A stretch of 64,000 bases of DNA from Streptomyces dengpaensis (GCF_002946835.1 NZ_CP026652.1:8477355-8541354), one strand, 5' to 3'; counted from the stretch's first letter, positions 17,791 to 28,100 are shown. Program-made: numbers and translations. Notes: generated from the letters alone by a model not told the origin.

Positions 17791-17990
17791 TCAGTGGCTG
17801 TCGGGGACCTTGTCATCGCACGGCGAGCAGTCCGCGCCGTCGATGGCCCACAACTCCTCGTCGATTGCCCAGCCCTGGCTCTTCAGGAAGTCGCCGGTGC
17901 GCAGGCACAGGCCGTCGCGGCGGCGCTCGATGAACGGGGCGTGGTGCTTGAACCGGCCGCCCTTGTACAGGTGGCAGATACCCCACCATG
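17791..17990 (-). pseudogene. Unrecognised gene fragment upstream of the methyltransferase
   Basis: The minus frame ICHLYKGGRFKHHAPFIERR continues to LKSQGWAIDEELWAIDGAD and a Cys-containing tail CSPCDDKVPDSH, with strong codon bias. A stop lies just upstream and no start codon is available, so the N-terminus has been lost. It sits directly upstream of the methyltransferase on the same strand and was probably its operon partner. No family recognised. Confidence 0.45.
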
Positions 17991-18179
17991 GCTACGTTGA
18001 TCTCTAGGAACAGCGTTTCTTGATGGGTTCCGGAGTCAGTTGGTGATCATCCGGTGCGGGAATGTCGAGCAGAAATGACGGCGTTGCCGTGGGGCGGCGA
18101 GAAAAAGGGAAGGCGGAAGCCAACTGGCCGTTGGCAGGATGTCCCCGCTCAACATCCGATGGGAAAGGACCCGACAACC

Positions 18180-18590
18180 GTGGCTCGTGCCATCACTTTG
18201 ATCCGCTCCGCCTCCCTGTCCGAAGTCGCCGAGTACGCCTACGCGGCCACTGCGCCCGCCGAGTCACGCCTGATCTTCCTCGCTGGGGCGTGTCCGCTGA
18301 ACGATGACGGCTCCACAGCAGCGATCGGGGATTACGCGGGCCAGGCAGCGAAAGCCATGGAGAACATGCAGGCCGCTCTCTCTGCCTCAGGTGCGTCACT
18401 GCAGGACGTCATCAGTACCCGGGTCCTCGTCGCATCGGCCCGGCGGGAGGACCTGGTGGCTGCCTGGCGGGTAGTCCGCGACTTGTTCGCTGACCATGAC
18501 GTCCCCAGCACCTTGATGGGCGTCACCGTGCTCGGCTACAAGGACCAACTCGTCGAGATCGAGGCCGTCGCCGCCGTGCTCGATTCTTGA
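18180..18590 (+). CDS. RidA family protein (YjgF/YER057c/UK114)
   Basis: A 136-residue RidA-fold protein; family members hydrolyse reactive enamine/imine intermediates or act in related pathways. Visible features are YAYAATAPAESRLIFLAGACPLN, AAKAMENMQAALSASGASLQDV and a C-terminal ending LVEIEAVAAV. The canonical catalytic arginine position reads STRVLV, so an arginine is present. GTG 18180 is preferred because AAAGGA lies 10 bases upstream; ATG 18159 is an alternative. A second RidA lies at 32467. Confidence 0.85.
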   Translation: MARAITLIRSASLSEVAEYAYAATAPAESRLIFLAGACPLNDDGSTAAIGDYAGQAAKAMENMQAALSASGASLQDVISTRVLVASARREDLVAAWRVVRDLFADHDVPSTLMGVTVLGYKDQLVEIEAVAAVLDS

Positions 18591-18652
18591 GACCTTCTCC
18601 AAAGGACACCGCGAACGTGGGACGGCCAGCCGTCGAGGAACGTAGGCTGCGG

Positions 18653-18802
18653 TCAGCCGGCCTTGGCGGGCTGCTCAGCTCGTGCTCGGGTACTGGCGAG
18701 GCGGTAGGAGTCTGTGCCGGTCTCGATGATGGTGCCGTTGAAGGTGAGACGGTCGACGATGGCCGCGCAAAGCCGGGGATCCGTGAACGTCTTGGTCCAG
18801 CC
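18653..18802 (-). pseudogene. istB C-terminal part, separated by an inserted element
   Basis: The frame GWTKTFTDPRLCAAIVDRLT followed by NGTIIETGTDSYRLA is the conserved IstB C-terminus. It begins exactly where the istB body at 22003-22650 stops (after NESFG). The two parts, both minus strand, were one gene before the 18803-22002 element entered. Confidence 0.85.
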
Positions 18803-18813
18803 ATCTGGGGCTG

Positions 18814-18824
18814 GCACTTGTTCC
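18814..18824 (+). repeat. Left inverted repeat of the recombinase element
   Basis: GCACTTGTTCC, 11 bp inside the left junction with istB. Identical to the complement of 21987-21997 at the other end. Confidence 0.75.
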
Positions 18825-18941
18825 CCATCGAGAGTTCCTGCTGCCACCTGGCCGTATCCCGTTCCTGGGGTCCTCGTTGAATCTCGTGGCGGCACTCAGT
18901 TTCTCCAGGTGCCACCTTGACCGTTCAGGCGCGAGGAAGGT

Positions 18942-20012
18942 GTGCCGGTGGGCGAGGCGAGACTGCAGGTCATCGCAGGCGGTGCCGTTCCGCAGGGGCC
19001 GCTGATGACGGACCCCTGGCAGTTCCAGGCAGTGTGCGTCGATGCGTTCGTCGCCTCATGGCGGGCTCGCGGGTTCAGCCCGGTGACCATCGACAACGAC
19101 ATCGGTCTCCTGGAGCGGACCCTCACGGCTCTGGGACGACCAGCCTGGGAAGTGACGCCCGAGGACGTTGACCGCGTGGTCGGTGACCTCGCGGTGAAGG
19201 GCCGCAAGACCTCAACCCGACGCGAGTACGTGCAGATCTTCAAGGGCTTCCACCGGTTCCTGCAGGCCCGCAAGTCGGCCGAGATCGAGGCGGCCTTCGG
19301 GGTCCGGCTGGTCTGCCCAGTCGACGAGTTCAACGCGTCAAGGCATGTCGGCGATGACTCCCCGGCCTTGGTGCCGCCACCGACCCCGGAACGGGTGGCG
19401 GAATTCTTCGACTTCATGAAACAGCGGATCGCGACCGCCCGGAAGTACGGACCTGCCGCCCGTGACTATGCGATGTTCCGGACGCTCTATCACGCTGGGC
19501 TCCGCTCGGAGGAGGCATCGCTGCTGGAGAAGCCAGACCTGCACTTCACCCGCGGCCCGTTCGGCAAGCTCCACGTCCGCTTCGGCAAAGGCGCCCATAC
19601 TTCGGGACCGCGGCCGCGGTGGGTGCCCATGCTCGACGGCCTCGACCTGGTGCTGCGATGGTTCCTGGAGGACGTGCGGCCCAAGTTCCCTGACTCGCCT
19701 GTGCTGTTCGCCGACGAGTCCGGCGGCAGCCTCCATCGCGGAACCATCCGCAACCGGCTGCGATATCTCATGGAACTCGAAGGCCGGCCAGCGGCCGAGC
19801 GGTTCAGTCCGCATGCCCTGCGGCGGGCCTGCGCGACCCACAACTACGAACGTGGCGTCGACCTGGTCGCGATCCAGCAGATGCTCGGTCACTGGACGGT
19901 CAGTTCGACCATGCGATATGTCCGGCCTTCCGCAACGTTCATCGAGGACGCCTATCAACGGGCTGTCGCCGGCACCCTGGCCGAACTGACCGGGAAGGAC
20001 ACCACCGCATGA
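18942..20012 (+). CDS. Tyrosine recombinase/integrase
   Basis: Site-specific recombinase of 356 residues. A SAM-like N-terminal core-binding domain (about residues 25-115) precedes the catalytic domain. Catalytic residues appear complete: Arg188 in HAGLRSEEA, His291 and Arg294 in SPHALRRACATH, His317 in LGHWTVSSTMRYV and Tyr326. The last base group overlaps the next gene as ATGA. It is expected to carry out strand exchange at the element ends. Confidence 0.93.
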   Translation: MPVGEARLQVIAGGAVPQGPLMTDPWQFQAVCVDAFVASWRARGFSPVTIDNDIGLLERTLTALGRPAWEVTPEDVDRVVGDLAVKGRKTSTRREYVQIFKGFHRFLQARKSAEIEAAFGVRLVCPVDEFNASRHVGDDSPALVPPPTPERVAEFFDFMKQRIATARKYGPAARDYAMFRTLYHAGLRSEEASLLEKPDLHFTRGPFGKLHVRFGKGAHTSGPRPRWVPMLDGLDLVLRWFLEDVRPKFPDSPVLFADESGGSLHRGTIRNRLRYLMELEGRPAAERFSPHALRRACATHNYERGVDLVAIQQMLGHWTVSSTMRYVRPSATFIEDAYQRAVAGTLAELTGKDTTA

Positions 20013-20320
20013 AGATCCAATGGCGGCTGCGGATGGCCGCCGCCCAACGCGAGGTCTGGACGGGCACCGAACTGCGGCGGCTGCTGGCCGAGAAGGCCGG
20101 CCTGGAGTTGTCCTCCGCGTCGGTTTCCGCGCTGTTCACCAAGGAGCCCTCGCAGGTGAAGATGACCACGCTGGCCGCGTTGTGCACCGCGCTGGAGTGC
20201 ACTCCCAACGACCTGATCCAGGTCGACACCACCCCCGTCGGGCCCGTCGCACCACCACGGCCGGTCGCAGATCTTCCGCAGGCCGCCTCCGCCCGGGGCC
20301 GCTCGATGCCACCGTTGTGA
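20009..20320 (+). CDS. XRE/Cro-type helix-turn-helix protein
   Basis: A 103-residue DNA-binding protein. The helix-turn-helix reads LRRLLAEKAGLELSSASVSALF followed by MTTLAALCTALECTPNDLIQV, typical of Cro/C1 folds, then a proline-rich tail. It overlaps the upstream recombinase stop by ATGA and lies 10 bp before the next gene, so all three are one operon. It is probably a regulator or directionality/architectural factor for the recombinases. Confidence 0.85.
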   Translation: MKIQWRLRMAAAQREVWTGTELRRLLAEKAGLELSSASVSALFTKEPSQVKMTTLAALCTALECTPNDLIQVDTTPVGPVAPPRPVADLPQAASARGRSMPPL

Positions 20321-20330
20321 CTCGGAGGGT

Positions 20331-21956
20331 GTGGTGGGCAAGAAGCAACGGGACTGCAGCACCTGCGGTGCCCCGGTGGGATTTCTCGACCGGGACCTGT
20401 GCTGCCTTTGCTTTCGCCGCCTCAAGGAGCAAGCAGCGAGGGCGACTTGTCCGTCCTGCGGCCTGGACCGTGTCCTGCAGGAGGACACCGGCCGGTGTGT
20501 GTTGTGCTCGCGAGTCTGCGAAGAGTGCGGGCATCCGGTGCGATCACCGCAGAACCGGCTGTGTCGGGACTGCCGACGCCGAGCCGAACGGCTGGCCTCC
20601 CAACAACGGTGTCCCCGTTGCGGAAGGGCGGGATATCTGCGCGAGGCGACCGGCTGGTGCGGGTCCTGTTCACGGCCCCGACAGGGGAAACAGCCGCCGC
20701 GGAACTGCCGCGAGTGCGGGCAGCTCAGGCGTCATGCCGGGCTGGGGCTGTGCTCGGCCTGCTGGCAAAAGCACCCCGGCCGCCCCTTCATCCGCGGCGA
20801 ACACCTTCGCGACCAACTACCCGACCCGCCTGCATGGTTGGACGACTTCGTCGCTCATGTCGCGGCCCGCCATTGTGTCGGCCGGGCCTGCGGATTCGTC
20901 GTGGACCTGGGCCGCCTTCTTCAGGACGAGCACTCCAACTCGCCCCAGGCTCTCATCGAACGATCCCGCAGACCGGGTCGGTCCATGGGCTCCTTCGCCC
21001 GCGCGCTTGAGGACTTCTTCACCCTCCGCGGCCTGGCCCTGCCCACTGACCAGTCCGAACGGCTCGCCGCCGGGCGGCGCAAACGCCGCGTCGACACCGT
21101 GCCCGAACCGCTGAGACCGGCCGTTGTCGCCTTCGATGACTCTCGGATGCGAGCCCAGGACCGAGCCCGCCGGGCGGGAACCCGCCCCCGCAGTGATCAC
21201 ACGCTGGAAACGGCCCTGGCCACCATGCGGGACCTCGCGCTGTTCCTCATGAACCATCGAGGCAAGACCGACTGGGCCCTCGTGGATGTGCATGACGTCG
21301 AGGCATTCCTGGTCACGCTGCCCAAGGGACGCAAGCGGCGGCTGACCGTGCTGCGGCAGTTCTTCCGCTTCGCTCGCTCTCAGAAGATGGTGCTGGTGGA
21401 TCCCACCCGGACCCTGACCGCAAAGGAGTCGAACGGCTTCCGCGGCCGGACACTCACCCTCGATCAGCAGCGTGAGCTATTCCGCCGCTGGACCACCAGA
21501 CCCCAAGTCCACCCGCATGAAGCCCTGTTGGGCATGTTCGCCCTGTTGCACGGAGCCTCCAGCTCGGACATCCGCCTGCTGCAGATCGCCGACGTGAACC
21601 CGCTGGCCCAGACGGTCGGGCTCGGCAAACGACCCCGCCCCGTGCCACTGGACCCTGCCTCCTGGGCCGTGCTGCAGAGATGCCTTGACCATCGCGACGG
21701 CTGGCGAACCGACAACCCGCACGTGATGGTCACCAAAGGAACAAAGGCCGGGCGGAGCCCGGCCTCGACTGCCTATCTTTCCCACGTCCTGGACGACTGC
21801 GGATACCCGCCGCGGATGATTCGCAGCACCCGCCTCGTCGACCTGGTGAACACCATGGATCCCAAGCTCGTGGCGGCGGCCTTCGGAATGACGGCCGAAT
21901 CGACTTTGATCTATCTGGCCGATCACATCGACGACGGGCGCCTGCCGAACCCGTGA
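20331..21956 (+). CDS. Zinc-finger protein with degenerate tyrosine-recombinase domain
   Basis: A 541-residue protein. The first about 150 residues hold repeated CxxC units (CSTCG, CCLC, CPSCG, CVLC, CEECG, CRDC, CPRCG, CGSC, CRECG, CSAC), i.e. several zinc ribbons. The C-terminal half aligns by eye with phage integrases, with a core-binding helix bundle (LETALATMRDLALFLMNHRG) and a catalytic-like domain. However, the usual GLR arginine motif reads HGASSSDIRLL, the HxxR box reads RSTRLVDL, and the tail reads AFGMTAESTLIYLAD. The tyrosine may persist but the H/R set is altered. It is probably an accessory subunit rather than an active recombinase. Confidence 0.75.
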   Translation: MVGKKQRDCSTCGAPVGFLDRDLCCLCFRRLKEQAARATCPSCGLDRVLQEDTGRCVLCSRVCEECGHPVRSPQNRLCRDCRRRAERLASQQRCPRCGRAGYLREATGWCGSCSRPRQGKQPPRNCRECGQLRRHAGLGLCSACWQKHPGRPFIRGEHLRDQLPDPPAWLDDFVAHVAARHCVGRACGFVVDLGRLLQDEHSNSPQALIERSRRPGRSMGSFARALEDFFTLRGLALPTDQSERLAAGRRKRRVDTVPEPLRPAVVAFDDSRMRAQDRARRAGTRPRSDHTLETALATMRDLALFLMNHRGKTDWALVDVHDVEAFLVTLPKGRKRRLTVLRQFFRFARSQKMVLVDPTRTLTAKESNGFRGRTLTLDQQRELFRRWTTRPQVHPHEALLGMFALLHGASSSDIRLLQIADVNPLAQTVGLGKRPRPVPLDPASWAVLQRCLDHRDGWRTDNPHVMVTKGTKAGRSPASTAYLSHVLDDCGYPPRMIRSTRLVDLVNTMDPKLVAAAFGMTAESTLIYLADHIDDGRLPNP

Positions 21957-21986
21957 ACTTTCGGCAGCACCTCGCACGAGTTCGCC

Positions 21987-21997
21987 GGAACAAGTGC
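21987..21997 (-). repeat. Right inverted repeat of the recombinase element
   Basis: The complement reads GCACTTGTTCC, identical to 18814-18824. It lies 5 bp inside the junction with istB. Confidence 0.75.
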
Positions 21998-22002
21998 GCT
22001 TT

Positions 22003-22650
22003 GCCGAAGGACTCGTTGGAGGCGATGGCGACGCTGTTCTTCTCCTCGCGCTCGGTCAAAACCTGGAAGAGAAGTTCGGCTCCGTGACGGTCCAGTTCCA
22101 TGTAGCCGAGCTCGTCGATGCACAAAAGATCGACGCGTCCGTAACGGGCGATGGTCTTGTTCAGCTGCTTCTCGTCGGCGGCCTCGACCAGCTCGTTCAC
22201 CAGCTTCGTGGCGAGCGTGTAGCGGACGCGGTAGCCCTTCATCGCGGCCTCGGTGCCCAGGGCGATGAGCATGTGGGACTTGCCAGTGCCGGAGTCCCCG
22301 ATCAGGCAGAGCGGCTGGCTCTTCTTGATCCACTCGCAGCTGGCAAGGGTGTGGATGGTCGCCGCGTCGATGTTCGGGTTGGCGTCGAAGTCGAACGCCC
22401 GCAGCGACTTCTCCCGCGGGAAGCCAGCCGCCTTGATCCGCCGCTCCGAGCGCCGGCGGGCCCGGTCGTCGCACTCGGCCATCAACAGCTCTGCGAGAAA
22501 CCCGCGGTAGCTCATCTGGTCCTTGAGCGCCCGCTCGGCGATATCGGAGAACTCGTTGCGGATCGAGGGCAGCCGCAGCAGCCGGCAGGCGCTGTCGATG
22601 GCGGCGTCGGCGGCCTGCTCGGTCAAGCCTCGCTGGCGGGGCAGAGTCAC
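22003..22650 (-). pseudogene. istB N-terminal part, split by the recombinase element (IS21 copy 2)
   Basis: IstB from ATG 22650: an N-terminal basic region, Walker A GDSGTGKSHMLIALG, Walker B LLCIDELGYMELD, and SVAIASNESFG, where homology stops. The missing C-terminus is at 18653-18802. It overlaps the upstream istA by ATGA. Without the insertion the gene would be full length. Confidence 0.88.
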
Positions 22651-23600
22651 TGTGCTTCTCCCTCACGGTGGTCGCCACCACTGGTGCGGCGGCGTCGGAG
22701 CAATTGGTCATAGGGGGTCACCGAGGGCAGCGGCCTGGTGTCCGGCGGAAGATGCGCGAGCCGCCATTCGTGCAGGGACGTCACCGTCGCCGACGGTTTC
22801 CCGGAAACCAGCTGGTCTGCCGAGGGGGTGGGTTCGATCTCGGCCTGGGCGGCCTTGCGGGCCTCCAGAGCGACCGCGTCCGCGGTCATGGCCCCGGCTC
22901 GCAGAGCCGCGGCCAGGCCGGCGACGACATGCTCGTGAGGAAGATGACGCCCCAGCAGGAGAACCTCGATCAGGGCCCGGGTGCCGTCCCGCTCGCCATG
23001 GATCCGGCGGGCCTGGTCCCACCAAGCGTCGTGGACCGGGGTGAACCTGCCTGCTGAACGGGCCTGTTCGAGGGCAGTGGAGCCCGGGAAGGCACCGGGC
23101 TTGCGAACCAGGACTTCCAAGTAGTGGTCCAGGTCCAGACGGACGGCGCCCTTCGCAATCAGCCGCTCGTGACGGGCCACTTCCACGTTCTGGTCGTAAA
23201 CCACCAGATGAGAGGCGTGCAGTACAACCCGCACGCGTTTACCGATCAGCCGGATCGGGACCGAGTAGCGGTTGGTGCGGACCGGAATCTGGCCGTAGCG
23301 GTCGACCCGCGGGGTGAACACCCGGCCCGTCTCGAACGGTTCCTCGGGCAGCGGCAACAGCAGTGGCTGTTCGAGTGCGAAGTACTCCGCGACCGTCTTG
23401 GGCCTGGACCCGATCCGGCGGGCGTCGTCCTGCCGGTCCCACTGTTCGACCATCTCGTTCAGCTCGGCGAGAGAGGAGACTTCGGGGACGGCAACGAAGT
23501 GGTTGCGGCGGAAGTAGCCGATCATCCCTTCGACGCCGCCCTTCTCATGGGCGCCTTCGATGCCGGGCCGGCAGTAGAAGCTCTCGATGCCGAACCTCCG
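22647..23600 (-). pseudogene. istA: istA C-terminal portion (IS21 copy 2)
   Basis: The frame from about 23595 reads FYCRPGIEGAHEKGGVEGMI (the last catalytic glutamate region), then the long IstA C-terminus to TPYDQLLRRRRTSGG. The helix-turn-helix and first two catalytic aspartates are missing, cut at about 23600 by unidentified DNA. It is closely similar by eye to the istA at 30389 (same EYFA/PLPE/VDRYxQI order), so both belong to one IS21 subgroup. Confidence 0.85.
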
Positions 23601-23715
23601 CGAGTTCAGGAAATCTGAGGCCCCTGAGCTGCGAACTGAGGGATGCGGAGGCCGTTTCGTGGTGTCAAAGGGCCCAGTTCTTGGAACTGTGGGCGGTTGT
23701 CACGTGCTGATTCGA

Positions 23716-24207
23716 TCAGACTGGGGTGGAGAAAGGCATGGCGTCGGCCCACTCCCAGAACGCGCCGGCCTCTGCGACCTCGCGTTCCATGACCTCGAAC
23801 AGTCGGGAAGGGGTTGTCTGGGGCGGGACGTCGACCGCGACGTGACGGTCCCCGCTCCATTCGCTCAGCAGGCCAGCTGCGTCGATTTCCTGCTTGATGC
23901 GAGCGGTCGCCTCGGTCAGCCGTGTCGGGTCCGGGCCGGGCATAAGAAGCATCCGCAAGACGCGGTGCCGGGAGAGCCCCACCACCTCGCTGACCTCGTC
24001 ATCAGCTGAGAGAAGCACGCGGTCTCCCAGGGCCACTCCGTAGACGCGGAAGGGGATGCAGGCAATGGAGAACGTGCCGTCGTTGAGAGGCTTGAGCCAG
24101 AGCTGCTCCATCTGCCCGTTCAGTCCAAAAGGAGCGAGGTTGGCGTGGGCGATGTAGTTGCTCTGAGCACGTCCAACCGGATCGTCGTGGACGATGAACT
24201 CCGTCAT
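23716..24207 (-). CDS. DUF4265 domain-containing protein
   Basis: A 163-residue protein from ATG 24207, with GGGGA just upstream. The family core is visible: MEQLWLKPLNDGTFSIACIPF, VYGVALGDRVLLSADDEVSEVV and HRVLRMLLMPG. These are the DUF4265 patterns (a variable N-terminus, a short beta domain, and an alpha/beta second half WEWADAMPF). The biochemical role is unknown. It is common as an isolated gene in actinobacterial accessory regions. Confidence 0.75.
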   Translation of the reverse strand: MTEFIVHDDPVGRAQSNYIAHANLAPFGLNGQMEQLWLKPLNDGTFSIACIPFRVYGVALGDRVLLSADDEVSEVVGLSRHRVLRMLLMPGPDPTRLTEATARIKQEIDAAGLLSEWSGDRHVAVDVPPQTTPSRLFEVMEREVAEAGAFWEWADAMPFSTPV

Positions 24208-24777
24208 GTGCTTCCCCTTGCTCGATACTGCTGCGCGGCCATGATGCCGTGGCAGTCCATCGAGGAGTGCAGGGGGCTGCCCGTTCAGCGGGTGCGTGAA
24301 TCCTGTTCTGCAGCGGAGAGGGCGACGCCGTACCGGGTCTCTCGGTGCAGGGCACAGAGGGCACAACCATGAAGCTCGTGAGCGGACCTTCATGCCGCTT
24401 CGCCGCGGTGTCATGCGGGAGTTGCTTCACCGCTCCGAGGATGCCCAGCCGCGGACCGGCCGCTGGGCTCCGGTCCGCCGCAGGGGATTGCTGTAAACGC
24501 CGACCGATCAGCGGATCTCGGCGCCTCGCGCCATGCCTTGTTGGTTGTCGGCGATGTCTCGGTGGGCGACCGAGTTGTAGGCGTTCGCGGAGGTCGTCCA
24601 CCGCCGCGAGTTGAGAAAGGGCCGTGTCGGTCTTTCGCGTAGCGAGGCCGGGAGCCGGATCGCACGCGCCAGCGGGGCGTCGACAGTGTTCTCAAGGCGT
24701 AGCGATCATTGGAGCGGGTCGCTACTTTGTGGTGGTGCCGGAGAACGGAGCGCAGTTGCGAGAAATCAAAGGGGATC
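24208..24777. other. Intergenic, no gene seen
   Basis: About 570 bp between divergent genes. The right edge holds the AAAGGGGA ribosome site (24768-24775) for the CHAT operon. A CGCGAGTTGAG motif near 24605 resembles CGCGAGTTCAG near 23600 at the truncated istA, possibly the two ends of a lost or unrecognised insertion; weak. No coding frame convinces. Confidence 0.35.
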
Positions 24778-24780
24778 GTG

Positions 24781-25158
24781 ATGCTTGACAGGCCTGTGGT
24801 GGTGGCCGCTCGAGCGGCGGCGCGGGAAATGTCCGCGCAGTACGGGCCGCGTCTTGAAGCGGATATCGAGGAAGCTCTCCGCGGAGGCGGGACTGGGCCG
24901 CCGGACCAGTATTTCGATCCGGTAGCGGCCGCAAGCCTGATCGTGGCCGTAGCGCAGTTCGCTTACCAGACCTACACCCAGCACAAGAAGGACGGCCGGC
25001 GTCCCGAAGCGGAGCCGGTGGTTGGCGCCGTCCGCATCGAGCGCCGCAGGTACACCGAGCTCACTCGTGCCGAAGAGCAGATCATCGAGATTGTGACCGC
25101 CGAGGTCGTCAGGGCGGCCGCCGAGAACGAGCCCGATGGCGACGCGGCTGGTTGTTGA
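24781..25158 (+). CDS. Small partner protein of the CHAT gene
   Basis: A 125-residue protein from ATG 24781 (GTG 24778 is equally placed), with a strong AAAGGGGA ribosome site. An acidic helical N-terminus (MSAQYGPRLEADIEEALRGG) leads to a hydrophobic helix DPVAAASLIVAVAQFAYQTY, then a basic linker and a C-terminal helix TRAEEQIIEIVTAEVVRAAA. The single hydrophobic segment could anchor it to a membrane or pack in a complex. It overlaps the next gene by 23 bp, so the two products are made together. No named family recognised. Confidence 0.7.
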   Translation: MLDRPVVVAARAAAREMSAQYGPRLEADIEEALRGGGTGPPDQYFDPVAAASLIVAVAQFAYQTYTQHKKDGRRPEAEPVVGAVRIERRRYTELTRAEEQIIEIVTAEVVRAAAENEPDGDAAGC

Positions 25159-28100
25159 TCTCGATGAGGGTGGCCTGCGCAGGTGGCCGCTCGACGCGGA
25201 GGCGCTTGAGGATCTCCGGTGGTATTTGGAGGACTACCTCATTGCTCCCTACGGCGTGTATGAGGACCGAGGCGCGCGCATCGCGGCGAGGCTCCCCGGC
25301 TGGGGCGGCGACGTCTTCGAGGCGGTGCTGCCTCTCGGACCCGCACGCGACGCCTACGCGCGGGGACGGGACGGCGGAGAGCTCGAGCTGGTCCTCCGCT
25401 CCTCGTCCCCTGACCTGCTCGGGCTGCCGTGGGAGCTGATGGCCGATCCCTCGTCTGCGGCGCCACTCGCCCTGGAGGCGGGAGGACTGAGCCGATCGCT
25501 GGCGACCGTGTCCGACGACGCCGCGACGATCTCGGTGGCCCGGGGACGGCTACGGGTGCTGATGGTGATCTGCCGGCCCGCCGGGAGCCGCGACGTCGGC
25601 TATCGGATGATCGCGCGGCCGCTTCTCGAGCGTCTGGAGACGGTTCGGGGAACCGTGGAGCTGGTGGTTCTGAGGCCCCCCACCCTCGACGCGCTCCGCG
25701 CTGAGCTGGCGGCCGCGATCGACGCGGGAACGCCCTACCAGGTGGTCCATTTCGATGGGCACGGAGTGTTCCTCGGCGCGGGTACCGGCAGCGGGGGAGA
25801 AGGGGCCCTGGTCTTCGAGGGGACGCGCGGCGGCCCACAGTATGTGCCGGCCCGGACGATCGCCGCGGCGCTGCGGGACGGTCAGGTGCCGGTCGCGGTG
25901 CTGAACGCCTGCCAGTCTGGAGCGGTCGGCAAGGAGCTGGAGGCCGCGATCGCGACCCGGCTGCTCGCTCAGGGCGTGGCCTCCGTCGTCGCCATGGCCT
26001 ACAGCGTGTACTCGGTGGCGGCTGCGGAGTTCATGACTGCGTTCTACGAGCGGTTGTTCGCGGGCGGGACGGTGGCCTCGGCGGTCTCGGCGGGCCGGCG
26101 GCAGATGGCCCGCCGATCCGGGCGTCCGAGCCCGAAGGGCTTTCTGCCCTTGGCGGACTGGCTGGTCCCGGTCCACTATGTCCGACGGGAGGTGAGCTTC
26201 CCGCGAGCGGTGGTGGCCCGCACCCCTGGCGCGCCGGCGCTGGCCGAGGCCCTCACGGCCGTCGCCGAGACCGCGCACGATCCCGGGCTCGGCCCGCTGG
26301 ATCCGGCCGGCGGCGTCTTCGTCGGCCGCGATGCGCTCTTCTACGACTTGGAGGAGGCAGCCCGCCAGGGCAAGGTCATCGTCTTGGCGGGCCCCGGCGG
26401 GACCGGCAAGACGGAGGTCGCGAAGGCGTTCGGCCGGTGGTGGAGTGACACCGGCGGGGTGGAACGGCCGGACTGGGTGTTCTGGCACTCCTTCGAACCC
26501 GGTCTCGCCTCCTTCGGACTGGACAGCGTCGTCACCGAGATCGGCCTGCGCCTCCACGGCACGGAGTTCGCGGCGCTGACCGTCGAGCAGAGGCGCGGGG
26601 TCGTGCTGGAGGCGTTGGCGTCCCGGAAGATGCTCCTGATCTGGGACGACTTCGAGTCCGTCCAGTCTCTCGCCGGTCAGGCTCCGGGCCTGGACGATGC
26701 CGGGCGCGAGCTGCTGCGCTGGTTCGTCCAGGCCGTCCAGGCACATGCGTCCAGCGTGCTTCTCATCACCAGCCGGACGCCGGAGGACTGGCTGGGCGAG
26801 GTCCACAGGATCACCGTCGGGGGGCTGGCCGGCCACGAGGCGATGGAGTACGCCGACGTCCTGCTGGCCGACCATCCTGAGGCGGCCGAGCGGCGGGCGG
26901 GCCGAGAGTTCAGCGAGCTGATGGAGTGGCTGCAGGGGAACCCGCTCGCTCTGCGGCTGGTGCTGCCGGGACTCGCCCGGGACGAGCCCGCGGAGCTTCT
27001 CTCGCAGCTGCGCGGACGTATGCCCCCGAGCACGGAGGACGGCCGCGCGAGCGTGCTGGCGGCCGGCATTGAGTACTCCTATCGGCACCTGAGCGAGTCC
27101 GGTCACCGGTTGCTCCCGGTCATCTCTCTGTTGGGCGGAGTGGCGGACGCCGCGGTGCTGGGCGGCTTCTCCACGGGCGAGGCCGTATCCGGTGAGCTGA
27201 ACAATGTCCCCGCGCGGTTCTCCGGCGCGCGGAAGGAAGACTGGATGATGGTCCTCGACGAGGCCGCTGGAGTCGGGCTGCTGACGGGTCTCGGCAGCGG
27301 CCTTTACCGGATTCACCCCGCGCTGCCCGGCTATCTCACCGCGCGATGGCGGGAGGAGGAGCCCAATCGGTACGACGCCGCCCGGGACGCTGCGGACCGG
27401 GCGTTGGCATACACCTACGCCAGCTGGGGCTTCTTCATGGACGACCAGATCAAGTCGGGTCGCGCCGGCGTCTCCTTCGAGGTCATCGGGCTGAAACGCC
27501 GGACCCTGCTGACATTCCTCGGCAATGCCGTGGACGCTGGCTGGTGGGAGTGCGCGCAGGGGATCGCCCAGCCGTTGTGGGAATACTGGAAGAGCGCTGG
27601 CCTCGACAACGAAGCAGAGCTCTGGGCCGATAGGCTGCGGCGTGCGACCGAGGGGTCGACGTCGGCGGAACCGCCCGTTGCCTCGCCGGCCGGGCGCCTT
27701 TGGCTGTTCGCCCTCGGCGTGTTGGGCGAGCTGGAGCTCCTGCACCAACGTCTGGACCAGGCTGCGGGCCACTACCGTCGGATGGCCGCGGCCGTCGAGC
27801 CGGACACGACCCTCGTTCCAGAGCTTCAGAAGTTCTATCTCGCGAACATCTACCACGGAATGGGTCAGGTCGAGCAGGACAGGCACCGGCTGCGCGAGGC
27901 GCAGAACTGGTTCCGACAGTCCCTGCCCCTCAGCCAGGAGCTCGACCTCAAACCCCAGATGGCCGCCACATTTCTCCATCTCGGCACCATCGCGCAGCTG
28001 AAGAAGCAGTTCCCGGCGGCGGAGGACTGGTACGGGAGGGCTTCGGCGCTCAGCCAGGAGCTCGGCAACGAGCAGTTGGTGCTCGGCACCCACCATCAGT

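Larger units (their letters stand above)
18803..22002 (+). mobile_element. Tyrosine-recombinase element inserted in istB
   Basis: A 3.2-kb segment interrupting istB between NESFG and WTKTF. Its ends carry 11-bp inverted repeats GCACTTGTTCC (18814-18824 and complement of 21987-21997). GCC occurs next to both junctions (18800-18802 and 22003-22005), possibly a 3-bp target duplication or crossover overlap. Inside are three co-directional genes: tyrosine recombinase, XRE protein, and zinc-finger recombinase-like protein. The layout resembles recombinase-in-trio elements but with one recombinase replaced by a small XRE gene. Confidence 0.82.
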
